This document shows, piece after piece, positions 6,960-12,950 of a stretch of 12,950 bases of DNA. Location: NCBI GenBank assembly GCA_038330085.1, contig JBBQNP010000131.1:1-12950 (forward strand). The letters are read 5' to 3'. This stretch comes from JAEUIA01 sp038330085 (GTDB lineage Bacteria > Planctomycetota > UBA1135 > GCA-002686595). The translations under genes were made by a program, and so were the position numbers. A model generated the notes under the pieces. That model was not told where the DNA came from and did no database searches. It saw nothing but the letters and a program-made list of their open reading frames with translations. Each line of letters starts with the position of its first letter. Within the stretch, counting starts at the first letter, position 1.

Positions 6960-8360
6960 ATGCGCTGCACGCCGCGCGTGCTCGAGCTCCCGGGTGCGCC
7001 GCACGCGGGCGAGATGGTGTCGAGATTGCGATCGCGGCGCGGGCTCGTGGCGCTCGACAGCGCGGCGGGGGAGCCGAAGCGCTGGAGCCTCGTCGCGTTC
7101 GATCCGCTGAGTGGGATTGCGCCGCCGAACGGGATCGCGCAAGTGCGCGGGCTGCTCGCACAGCTCGAAATCGTCGATGGTGACGACGTCCCCGGCCCAT
7201 TCCGCTGCGGTTTCGTCGGCGCTTTCGCCTACGACGTGGGGGTTGCTGGTGAGCGCGCAGTCGACGTGCTCCACGATCCGTGGAGCTCGCCGCGCTGCGT
7301 CGGCGGGTTGTACGTCGACTTCGTCGTGCGCGACGAAATCAGCGGGCGTGCGTGGCTCGTCCTCGGCGACGGCGATCTCGACGGACGCGCCGACGTGGCC
7401 ACGCGACGCCGCGACATCCTCGCTTTGCTCGCGGTCCCCTTTCCCGCCAGGACGCAGCCCATGCCGTTCGGTCCGCTCGTGCGGCACACGAGCGCCGCCG
7501 AGCACCGCCGGCGCGTCGGCGAGTTGCGCGAGCGCATCGCCGCGGGCGACCTGTACCAGGCGAACCTCGCGCACCGCTTCACGCGTGAGCTGACCGGCGA
7601 CCCGGTCGACGTCTATGCGTGCTTGCGTGAAGTGAACCCGGCGCCGTACATGGCGTACTTGGCATGGGACGTAGAGCTCGCATCGCCTGCGGTCAGATTT
7701 TCACGCGGCGCGATCCTGTCGGCATCGCCCGAACTCCTGCTCGAGATGGAGGGCGAGGTCGCGCGCACGCGACCGATCAAGGGCACTGCGCGGCGCTCGA
7801 GCGACCCTGTGCTCGATCGCGATCGCGCTACTGCATTGATCGCAAGCGCCAAGGACAAGGCCGAGCTCGCGATGATCGTCGACCTCGAGCGCAACGACCT
7901 TGGCCGATGCGCGCGTGCCGGCGGTGTGCACGTCGAGCGCTTTCCGCACCTCGAGAGCTACGCCCGCGTGCACCATCTCACCGCCGACGTCGTCGCCGAG
8001 ATTGCGCCCGGGCTCGATGCGATCGACGTGCTCGAAGCCCTTTTTCCCGGCGGCTCGATCACGGGCGCACCCAAGCTGGCGGCGATGGACGCGATCGGTG
8101 CGCTCGAAGGCGAGGGCCGCGGCTTCTTCACCGGCTCCCTCGGCTTCGTCGACACGCGCGGTCAGGCGTGCTGGAACATCCTGATCCGCACCCTCGTGTG
8201 GAGGCCGATCGAAGGCGGCGGCGAAGTGTCGTTCCACGTCGGAGGCGGCGTCACGTGGTCGTCGGATCCCGAGGCGGAGGAGCGCGAGACGCTCGACAAG
8301 GCGGCGGCACTGATCGAAGCGATCGGCGGCGACGATCGTAACGAGCGGGTGGACGCGTGA
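6960..8360 (+). CDS. pabB: Aminodeoxychorismate synthase component I (PabB)
   Basis: PabB converts chorismate plus ammonia to 4-amino-4-deoxychorismate, the first dedicated step to p-aminobenzoate and folate. The protein is 466 aa, close to the family's usual 450-470. The deciding motif is PIKGT (272-276). Its Lys274 is the catalytic lysine of PabB enzymes; anthranilate synthase TrpE has PIAGT instead. Other chorismate-binding motifs are SASPELLL (254-261), DLERNDLGR (308-316), FPGGSITGAPK (362-372) and HVGGGVTWSSDPEAE (426-440). The N-terminal domain (1-160) is more diverged. The ATG at 6960 lies 6 bp after the transporter stop with no Shine-Dalgarno sequence, suggesting coupled translation. 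It overlaps pabC by GTGA. The glutaminase PabA is not in the window. A salicylate- or isochorismate-synthase role is unlikely because of the PIKGT motif and the pabC partner. Confidence 0.95.
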   Translation: MRCTPRVLELPGAPHAGEMVSRLRSRRGLVALDSAAGEPKRWSLVAFDPLSGIAPPNGIAQVRGLLAQLEIVDGDDVPGPFRCGFVGAFAYDVGVAGERAVDVLHDPWSSPRCVGGLYVDFVVRDEISGRAWLVLGDGDLDGRADVATRRRDILALLAVPFPARTQPMPFGPLVRHTSAAEHRRRVGELRERIAAGDLYQANLAHRFTRELTGDPVDVYACLREVNPAPYMAYLAWDVELASPAVRFSRGAILSASPELLLEMEGEVARTRPIKGTARRSSDPVLDRDRATALIASAKDKAELAMIVDLERNDLGRCARAGGVHVERFPHLESYARVHHLTADVVAEIAPGLDAIDVLEALFPGGSITGAPKLAAMDAIGALEGEGRGFFTGSLGFVDTRGQACWNILIRTLVWRPIEGGGEVSFHVGGGVTWSSDPEAEERETLDKAAALIEAIGGDDRNERVDA

Positions 8361-9190
8361 GCGCAGCCGATCTGCCTGTTTCCGTCGACGGCGCGATCGT
8401 CGGTGCTCGAGCGGCACACGTCAGCGCGCTCGACACGACGTTCACGCAGGGCTTGGGTGCGTTCGACACGCTGCTCGTCGAGCGGGGTGTCGCGCGCTTT
8501 CGCGAACGACACCTCGAGCGTTTGCGCGGAACGTGCGCGTTTCTCGCGCTCGAGTCGGCCGCGATCGAGCGGATCGAAGAATGGCTCGGGCAGTACGTCG
8601 CCGTGCTCCCACTGGAGCCGCTCGCGGTGCGCACGACCGTCACGCGCGGTTTCGCCGGCGGCGCAGGCACGATCGTCATCGCCGCGCGCCGTTTCGATCC
8701 GGCTCCGCCGGCGGGTGTCACGCTCAGCGTCGAGGGTCGCTTCGCTCTCGCGGGGGACGAGCTCGACCGTCACAAGACCACGAGCCGCGGACGCTATGCG
8801 CTCGCGCGCGAATCCGCCGTACGAGGCGGCGCGTTCGACGCGCTCGTGTGCCATCGGGACGGCGACGTCGCCGACGCGACCAGCGCGAACGTATGGGCGC
8901 GGGTCGGAGGCGAGCTGGTGACGCCGCCGGTCGCGCGCGGGGCACTTCCGGGCATCGTCCGAGCGGTGCTCCAGGCCGAGCTCGCGCGTGCGGGCGAGAC
9001 CGTGCACGAGCGCCCGCTCCGAATCGCCGAACTCGCGCGGGCCGAAGAGGTCTTCCTCACGAACTCGCTGCACCGCGTGGTCGGCGTCAGCGCGGTCACA
9101 GGGTTCGCTGAGCGTCTTCCCGGCTCCCGAGGCGACACGATGCGTCGGGCTTTGGGACTCGTGATCGCGGCCGAACCGCGCTATGCCTGA
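8357..9190 (+). CDS. pabC: Aminodeoxychorismate lyase (PabC), class IV PLP aminotransferase fold
   Basis: PabC releases pyruvate from aminodeoxychorismate to give p-aminobenzoate, in the cytoplasm. The protein is 277 aa, normal for the family. It shows the class IV start (DTTFTQGLGAFDTLL, 26-40) and the PLP Schiff-base lysine Lys140 in RHKTTSRGRYALAR, the same number as in E. coli PabC as I recall. The phosphate-binding segments are LPGIVR (197-202) and EVFLTNSLHRVVGV (231-244). In VADATSAN (171-178) the residue that usually is Glu and contacts the PLP ring nitrogen is Asp173, a conservative change. By sequence alone it could be a D-amino-acid or branched-chain aminotransferase. The GTGA overlap with pabB makes PabC by far the best call. 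The GTG at 8357 is fixed by that overlap. An intrinsic terminator follows 8 bp after the stop. Confidence 0.9.
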   Translation: MSAADLPVSVDGAIVGARAAHVSALDTTFTQGLGAFDTLLVERGVARFRERHLERLRGTCAFLALESAAIERIEEWLGQYVAVLPLEPLAVRTTVTRGFAGGAGTIVIAARRFDPAPPAGVTLSVEGRFALAGDELDRHKTTSRGRYALARESAVRGGAFDALVCHRDGDVADATSANVWARVGGELVTPPVARGALPGIVRAVLQAELARAGETVHERPLRIAELARAEEVFLTNSLHRVVGVSAVTGFAERLPGSRGDTMRRALGLVIAAEPRYA

Positions 9191-9197
9191 GGCATGT

Positions 9198-9219
9198 CGG
9201 AGCCCGCGCTCCGTTTTTT
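9198..9219 (+). terminator. Rho-independent terminator after pabC
   Basis: A perfect 6-bp stem CGGAGC/GCTCCG (9198-9203, 9208-9213) with loop CCGC is followed at once by six T (9214-9219). It lies 8 nt after the pabC stop and closes the transporter-pabB-pabC unit. It also argues against translation of the downstream gene from the ATG at 9194, since that start would sit inside the terminator region. Confidence 0.85.
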
Positions 9220-9221
9220 CC

Positions 9222-9252
9222 GCGTTCGAACGCAAGGCTTCCGAAGTTTCGG
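9222..9252. promoter_or_regulatory. Two adjacent dyads upstream of the HEAT-repeat gene; possible operator
   Basis: GCGTTCGAACGC (9222-9233) is a perfect 12-bp palindrome. CCGAA-GT-TTCGG (9241-9252) is a second dyad with centres 19 bp apart. They lie between the pabC terminator and the likely promoter of the next unit, a position that suits a regulator site. No known operator is recognised. Confidence 0.3.
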
Positions 9253-9280
9253 CGTCCGACGCACGATCCTCGACGGGCGC

Positions 9281-9311
9281 TTGCGATGCCGGGGCGACAG
9301 TGACGTAATGT
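9281..9311 (+). promoter_or_regulatory. Weak candidate promoter for the HEAT-repeat operon
   Basis: TTGCGA (9281-9286) and TAATGT (9306-9311) are 19 bp apart; each matches the consensus only partly. A start near 9318 would leave a leader of about 35 nt with an AAAGG element (9338-9342) before the ATG at 9353. The terminator upstream implies that some promoter exists between 9220 and 9352. Confidence 0.25.
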
Positions 9312-9352
9312 CGAGCCGCCCGCAGCCCAGACGCCTGAAAGGTCTTCCTGCC

Positions 9353-10168
9353 ATGTTCTCGACCCTGCTCCTCTGCATCGCCGCCGCACCGCTCACCTCC
9401 GCCGCAACGAATGCGCTTGCCGACAAGGACGCCGTCTTCGCGACGAGCGCCGTCCAGGATCCCGCACCCGTTCCCGACAAGCGGCCGGAGATCGAGAAGA
9501 TGCTCGGGGAGTTCAAGGCGCACATCGAGAAGCGGGGCACCGAAGACCGCGATGCGATCGAGGTGATCGATCACCTCCTGCCCGAGTACAAGAACTGCGG
9601 GCCCAAGGACAAGGCCGCGATCATCAAGGAGCTGACGTCGGTGTTCGACCTCAAGCGCCCCGAGGAGAAGGAGGGTGTGCCCAACATCAACCTCTTCATC
9701 GCCTCGGCGACCGCGTTGGGCGAGATGGGTCCGGAGAGCACCAAGCCCCTCGTCACGGCCATCGACAACAAGAACCTGAAGAAGCTGAGCGCCGTGCGGA
9801 ACAAGCTGATCCTGTCGTTGGGCAAGACGGCCAACGTCAAGGAAGGCCTCGATCCGCTGATCGCGCTCCTGCAGGACAAGGATCCGACCCTGATCAACGC
9901 GGCAGGTACGGCGCTGGGTGAGTACGCGGGCGCCGACCTTGCGACGCGCAAAAAGGCGTTCGAAGCGCTGATGAAGGTCCTCACCGCCGCCAAGGACACG
10001 ATGGACGGCAACGTCAACGACAACACCGCGCGCGAACGCTACGACACGATCGCGCCGGCGATCATCACCAGCCTGGGCAAGCTCTCGAAGCACGAGGAGC
10101 GCGTCCCGGACAAGATCCGCGACTGGTGGAACAAGAACAAGGCGAAGAACTGGGACGATTTGAAGTGA
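9353..10168 (+). CDS. Secreted HEAT-repeat-like protein, unknown function
   Basis: The protein is 271 aa from the ATG at 9353. A hydrophobic N-terminus (3-19, ending near TSAATNALA) suggests export to the periplasm. The mature part is helical. HEAT-like units can be seen at about 113-140 (ASATALGEMG, then PLVTAID), 147-173 (LILSLGKTA, then DPLIALLQDKD), 178-212 (INAAGTALGEY) and 231-262. HEAT arrays bind protein partners, and no enzyme motif is present. The start is uncertain. ATG 9308 would add 15 residues including basic RPQPRRLK, a better signal n-region. But those codons (AGA, AAA, GGT, CTT, CCT) are unlike the rest of the gene, and AAAGG lies 10 nt before 9353. The stop overlaps the next gene's GTG (GTGA), so the two are probably translated together. 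It opens a three-gene unit after the pabC terminator. Confidence 0.8.
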   Translation: MFSTLLLCIAAAPLTSAATNALADKDAVFATSAVQDPAPVPDKRPEIEKMLGEFKAHIEKRGTEDRDAIEVIDHLLPEYKNCGPKDKAAIIKELTSVFDLKRPEEKEGVPNINLFIASATALGEMGPESTKPLVTAIDNKNLKKLSAVRNKLILSLGKTANVKEGLDPLIALLQDKDPTLINAAGTALGEYAGADLATRKKAFEALMKVLTAAKDTMDGNVNDNTARERYDTIAPAIITSLGKLSKHEERVPDKIRDWWNKNKAKNWDDLK

Positions 10169-10845
10169 CAGGTTCGCGCGTCGTCCTCGTCTGGGCCCTG
10201 CTCTTCGTCGCGGCGCTCGCTGTCGCGATCGTGCCCCTCGCGGCGCGCGTACGGAAGTCCGCACGCACGCACGATCGCGCCGGTCGTGAGCAGGCTCTGG
10301 CGCAACGCAACGCCGACGCCGACGTGGCGGGCTTCGAGGGCGAGATCGAGACGGCGCGCGGCACGCGGATCTCGGTGAGGGTCGCGCAACTCCACGCCGG
10401 CGAGCGGCAACAGAAGTTCGACGCGAACGCGCTGGCGCGGCGTTTCGGTTTGGGAGAAGGCGAGCCCTTCGTGTGCGAGATCAGCGCGCGCGGCGAAGGC
10501 GGCATCGCGGCTGAGGCACTGCGCTCGATCGCGATCCGCGACGAGCGCGGCCTGGCATTGTCACCTTTTCCTCCCGTCACCACGGCGCTGGAGAGCGCCA
10601 TCACGGGCACGGAGCCGGCGGATCCGCTTGCGACGCTCCTGGCGCCGCCGGCGGAGCGACTGAGCGCTGGATTCGCCGTCAGCGTGATCCTGTGGGGACG
10701 CGCGCCGGAATCGGGTGCATTCGTGAGCGGGCTTTCCGACGTCGACGTCGCGCTCGCGCCGACGCACCTCGCGTCGCGCGATCTCGATGCGGCGCTGGCG
10801 CGCATCGACGGCCCGAGCGCGGCTGGGACAGGAGCACCGAAGTGA
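10165..10845 (+). CDS. Single-pass membrane protein of unknown function
   Basis: The protein is 226 aa from the GTG at 10165, which overlaps the preceding stop as GTGA. Residues 6-26 form one transmembrane helix (VVLVWALLFVAALAVAIVPL), followed by a basic patch RVRKSARTHDR (28-38). There is then a soluble domain (about 55-205) with beta-strand-like stretches such as RISVRVAQL (68-76), PFVCEISARGE (101-111) and AVSVILWGRA (171-180). No family is recognised. Topology is unclear: the basic residues after the helix favour the domain staying inside by the positive-inside rule, but the N-terminus also has an Arg. The longer frame from 10126 would run into the HEAT gene and was rejected. The gene is linked by a second GTGA overlap to the following coiled-coil protein, so the two may act in one complex (inference). 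Confidence 0.7.
   Translation: MTGSRVVLVWALLFVAALAVAIVPLAARVRKSARTHDRAGREQALAQRNADADVAGFEGEIETARGTRISVRVAQLHAGERQQKFDANALARRFGLGEGEPFVCEISARGEGGIAAEALRSIAIRDERGLALSPFPPVTTALESAITGTEPADPLATLLAPPAERLSAGFAVSVILWGRAPESGAFVSGLSDVDVALAPTHLASRDLDAALARIDGPSAAGTGAPK
10830..10834 (+). promoter_or_regulatory. Strong ribosome binding site AGGAG deciding the next start
   Basis: AGGAG lies 7 nt before the GTG at 10842. It is the best Shine-Dalgarno match seen in the window and lies inside the end of the upstream gene. It fixes the GTGA-overlap start. Confidence 0.8.
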
Positions 10846-12197
10846 AGGTCGCGCTGCTCGTCGCCGTGCTTTTCGTCGGAATGGGCGTCGCCGCGTGGAG
10901 GACTTCGAGCGGGCCGCCATCGACGGCGGACGCGAGCTCCGCTCCCGCTCGATCCGAGTCCACGATGCCGGTCCAGGCCCGAACTTTGGACCCGCACGCC
11001 GAGACGGAGCTCGACGCCGCACGCGCACGCATCGCCGCACTCGAAGCGCAGGTCCACGATCTGCGCGTCGCGCTCGACGCTGCCGAAGAATCGCGCATCC
11101 AACGCGAGCGCGAGTTCTTGCGCTTCACGGAAGGGATTTCGAAGCTCGGATCGCTCGCGGGCGGGATCGTGCCGACGTTTGCAACGCAGGTGCCGCCGGA
11201 GCGGGCACCTCTGGAACATGTGGCCCATGCGACGGCTGCACCCGGAGATGCAGCCGACGCGCACGCTGCGACAGGGACCGCGAACGCCGTCGACGCTCCT
11301 TCGGACGCGCCTGAACCCGCTCCGGTCCCGGTCGTCGACGAGGGCCGCAGCCACGCGATCTACCTCGACCTGCGCGCGCTCCTCGCGGCCGAACAGGTGC
11401 AGGGCATCGACCTGCTCGAAACCGGCAACCTGCAGAAGGGCTTCGTCGGACCGGTCGTGATGCGCCTGCTCGATCCGTACGGACGGCCCATCGGTTCGCT
11501 GACGGCCGAGCGCCTGCGCCTCGAAGCGAGCCGCGCCGCACGCATGGTGACGATCGTGCTCGAGCAAGGTTGCGAGCGGCGCGACGGCGGCTCGACACCA
11601 TTCGCCGGCGGTCCGGCCGACGAATTCGGTCGCGGTGGTCAACGTCGCATCGTGCTGTCCGACTGTGATCCGCGTCCGTGGCTCGAAGGCATGCCCGAAC
11701 TCTTCCCGGCCCAGGAGAAGAACGAGGTGGTCGACGACGGACGCCTCGACTTGGCCAAGCTGCGCGCGACGTTGAACACCCTTCTCTTCGGCGAGTCGGG
11801 AGCCAGCGTCCCGACCGCGACGGGACCGCGTTCCGCGGGAGACTCGTACAAGGTCGTCGGGATCACGGGCGTCCAAGGGTCCGTGCTGCGCGAGATCGCG
11901 CTCGATCAGTTCGATCGCGAAGGTCGTCTCGTGCGACGCCTGTTCGCCGACCGCATGACGATCCTGCGTGAGACGCACGGGCTGCAGATCCTCTTGCAGG
12001 ACGGTTCGCAGGTGCGCGGCGAGCAGAAGATGCCGTTTCTCGACGGTCGGTACCGGATCTTCTTGCCGCGTGCCGACGTCGGAACTTGGGAAAAGGCGGG
12101 CGTTCCCGGCCTCGCGAAGAGCATCGACGTCCTTCCGGCCGCACCCCAGGCGGGCGCAGGCGCGACGCCGGTTCCGCTCGAGCCGCACAAGCCTTGA
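10842..12197 (+). CDS. N-terminally anchored coiled-coil membrane protein, unknown function
   Basis: The protein is 451 aa from the GTG at 10842. Residues 2-19 (KVALLVAVLFVGMGVAAW) form a signal anchor. A low-complexity linker (20-50) is followed by a coiled coil (about 53-98; ELDAARARIAALEAQV with heptad spacing). An Ala/Pro-rich linker (110-165) comes next, then a globular domain (about 168-430). That domain contains AIYLDLRALLAAEQVQGIDLLE, GPVVMRLLDPYGRPIG, YKVVGITGVQGSVLREIALDQF and GRYRIFLPRADV. The rod-plus-domain layout fits an envelope-spanning structural or scaffold protein; no known domain is recognised. Cys244 and Cys275 could form a disulfide if the domain lies outside the cytoplasm. 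The gene shares a GTGA overlap with the upstream membrane protein, and xseA begins 57 bp after it with its own promoter-like sequence. The longer frame from 10692 was rejected because of the strong AGGAG. Confidence 0.7.
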   Translation: MKVALLVAVLFVGMGVAAWRTSSGPPSTADASSAPARSESTMPVQARTLDPHAETELDAARARIAALEAQVHDLRVALDAAEESRIQREREFLRFTEGISKLGSLAGGIVPTFATQVPPERAPLEHVAHATAAPGDAADAHAATGTANAVDAPSDAPEPAPVPVVDEGRSHAIYLDLRALLAAEQVQGIDLLETGNLQKGFVGPVVMRLLDPYGRPIGSLTAERLRLEASRAARMVTIVLEQGCERRDGGSTPFAGGPADEFGRGGQRRIVLSDCDPRPWLEGMPELFPAQEKNEVVDDGRLDLAKLRATLNTLLFGESGASVPTATGPRSAGDSYKVVGITGVQGSVLREIALDQFDREGRLVRRLFADRMTILRETHGLQILLQDGSQVRGEQKMPFLDGRYRIFLPRADVGTWEKAGVPGLAKSIDVLPAAPQAGAGATPVPLEPHKP

Positions 12198-12205
12198 TGG
12201 CTGCT

Positions 12206-12230
12206 GCGTGCGCGACGTTGACGCGCACGC
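12206..12230. repeat. Perfect 9-bp hairpin over the xseA -35 region
   Basis: GCGTGCGCG (12206-12214) and CGCGCACGC (12222-12230) form a perfect 9-bp stem with a 7-nt loop, 8 bp after the upstream stop. No T-run follows, so a classic terminator is not supported. The right arm overlaps the TTGACG -35 (12218-12223). The dyad could therefore be an operator, a transcript-end stabiliser, or both. Confidence 0.5.
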
Positions 12231-12246
12231 GCCCGGCTTCTAGATA
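12218..12246 (+). promoter_or_regulatory. Sigma-70-like promoter of xseA
   Basis: TTGACG (12218-12223; 5 of 6 to TTGACA) and TAGATA (12241-12246; 3 of 6 to TATAAT) are exactly 17 bp apart. The -10 ends 8 nt before the ATG at 12255, so the transcript would begin about 2 nt before or at the ATG. If so, the GGAG at 12247-12250 would not be in the mRNA. Confidence 0.5.
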
Positions 12247-12254
12247 GGAGCGCG

Positions 12255-12950
12255 ATGAGCACGCGGCCGTTCCAGGACGACGATCCCTTCGCGTGGGAAC
12301 CGCGCGCGAAGAAGTCGCCGGACGCAGAGCCGATGTCGTCGGCCTCGCCGCCGATACCGCCGACACAGTCGACACAGTCGCCGTCGCCGCCGTCGCGAAC
12401 GGAGGCGCAGAAGAGCGAAGCAGCTTCGGAGACGTCGCACCTCTACCAAGTGTCGGAGCTGACGCGCGCCATCCGCGGCCGCCTCGAGGACCTCGGACGC
12501 GTCGCCGTCGAAGGCGAGGTCACGCGCATCACGAAGGCCCAGTCGGGGCACGTGTACTTCGACCTCAAGGACCTCGACGCGAAGCTGGCGTGCACCATCT
12601 GGAAGAGCCAGTTGGCATCGGCCGTGCGCTTCAAGCTCGAGGAAGGCCAGAAGGTCATCGCGCACGGCAAGCTCGACGTGTACGCGCCGCGCGGGACCTA
12701 CAGCTTGAACGTGTCGAAGCTCGAGCCGGCGGGTCTCGGGGCTTTGCTCGTGCAGCTCGAAGAGCTGAAGGTGCGCTTGAAGTCGCAAGGCTGGTTCGAT
12801 CGACGCCGGCCGTTGCCGCCGCTGCCGCGCGTGATCGGCATCGTGACGAGCCGCGACGGCGCCGCGTTCCAGGACTTCTTGCGCACGCGCTCCTTGCGTT
12901 GGCCGCTCTATCCCGTGCGTCTCGCGCACACGCTCGTGCAGGGACCGAGC
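12255..12950 (+). CDS. xseA: Exodeoxyribonuclease VII large subunit (XseA), 3' end outside the window
   Basis: XseA with the small subunit XseB forms exonuclease VII, which degrades single-stranded DNA to oligonucleotides in repair and recombination. The frame stays open for 232 codons to the window edge; full proteins are usually 400-470 aa. Residues 1-60 are a non-conserved Ser/Pro/Gln-rich extension with a 9-bp direct duplication (12361-12378) coding TQSTQS. The N-terminal OB-fold domain (about 63-158) carries VSELTRAIRGRLE (66-78), VEGEVTRI (85-92) and SGHVYFDLKD (97-106). The catalytic domain opens with PRVIGIVTSRDGAAFQD (191-207), a family hallmark. The ATG at 12255 has GGAG 4 nt upstream and a promoter-like sequence directly before it. 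A later start inside the extension (Met27) would still keep the OB fold. xseB often follows xseA but cannot be checked here. Confidence 0.95.
   Translation, partial: MSTRPFQDDDPFAWEPRAKKSPDAEPMSSASPPIPPTQSTQSPSPPSRTEAQKSEAASETSHLYQVSELTRAIRGRLEDLGRVAVEGEVTRITKAQSGHVYFDLKDLDAKLACTIWKSQLASAVRFKLEEGQKVIAHGKLDVYAPRGTYSLNVSKLEPAGLGALLVQLEELKVRLKSQGWFDRRRPLPPLPRVIGIVTSRDGAAFQDFLRTRSLRWPLYPVRLAHTLVQGPS

Noticed and set aside
5595..7574. 659-codon minus-strand open frame opposite the MFS gene and the start of pabB
   Set aside because: The plus strand encodes unmistakable MFS and PabB motifs; the antisense translation is Arg/Glu/His-rich with no domain.
9194..9352. Upstream ATG (9194) as start of the HEAT-repeat protein
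   Set aside because: It lies just before and through the intrinsic terminator at 9198-9219 and gives a non-signal-like N-terminus. ATG 9308 remains a weaker alternative to 9353.
8162..12188. Very long minus-strand open frames (about 700 codons each) opposite pabC, the HEAT gene and the two membrane-protein genes
   Set aside because: They are Arg/Ala/Glu-rich without domains and lie antisense to genes with clear family motifs or overlap-coupled starts. Long antisense frames are expected at this GC content.

Overview
The window is GC-rich (about two thirds G+C by eye) and densely coded. GTG and TTG starts are frequent, genes often overlap by 4 bp, and few have a strong Shine-Dalgarno sequence. 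Secreted alpha-toroid and HEAT-type proteins, a DUF2785 lipoprotein, an S9 peptidase and an unusual small coiled-coil secreted protein suggest a Planctomycetota-like or similar Gram-negative environmental bacterium. That placement is inference; no rRNA or taxonomic marker is present. No tRNA, rRNA, CRISPR array or insertion sequence was seen.

Layout. (1) 1-2547, plus strand: the 3' part of an S9 prolyl-oligopeptidase-family peptidase, followed 5 bp later by a predicted lipoprotein with a DUF2785-like domain. (2) 2550-2613: a nested inverted repeat that exactly fills the gap between two convergent genes. (3) 5559-2612, minus strand: a secreted coiled-coil protein, a secreted squalene-cyclase-fold (alpha/alpha-toroid) protein, and a XerC/XerD tyrosine recombinase joined to the toroid gene by an ATGA overlap. 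(4) 5652-9190, plus strand, divergent from group 3: an MFS DHA1/TetA-like transporter, pabB and pabC. pabB starts 6 bp after the transporter, pabB and pabC share a GTGA overlap, and the unit ends in a clear intrinsic terminator at 9198-9219. (5) 9353-12197: a secreted HEAT-repeat protein and two unrecognised N-terminally anchored membrane proteins, joined by two GTGA overlaps. (6) 12255-end: the 5' part of xseA (exonuclease VII large subunit), with its own promoter-like sequence.

How the genes work together. PabB and PabC together make p-aminobenzoate for folate: PabB converts chorismate to aminodeoxychorismate and PabC releases pABA. The glutaminase PabA is not in the window. XerC/D and XseA are DNA-maintenance proteins. 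The other genes are mostly exported or membrane-anchored. The least explained unit is the HEAT / membrane protein / coiled-coil membrane protein trio (9353-12197), whose overlaps imply coupled translation and perhaps one envelope assembly. Several genes have a -10-like hexamer only 8-9 nt before the ATG, pointing to leaderless mRNAs. I found no clearly new defence or mobile system; the candidates worth testing are in the findings.
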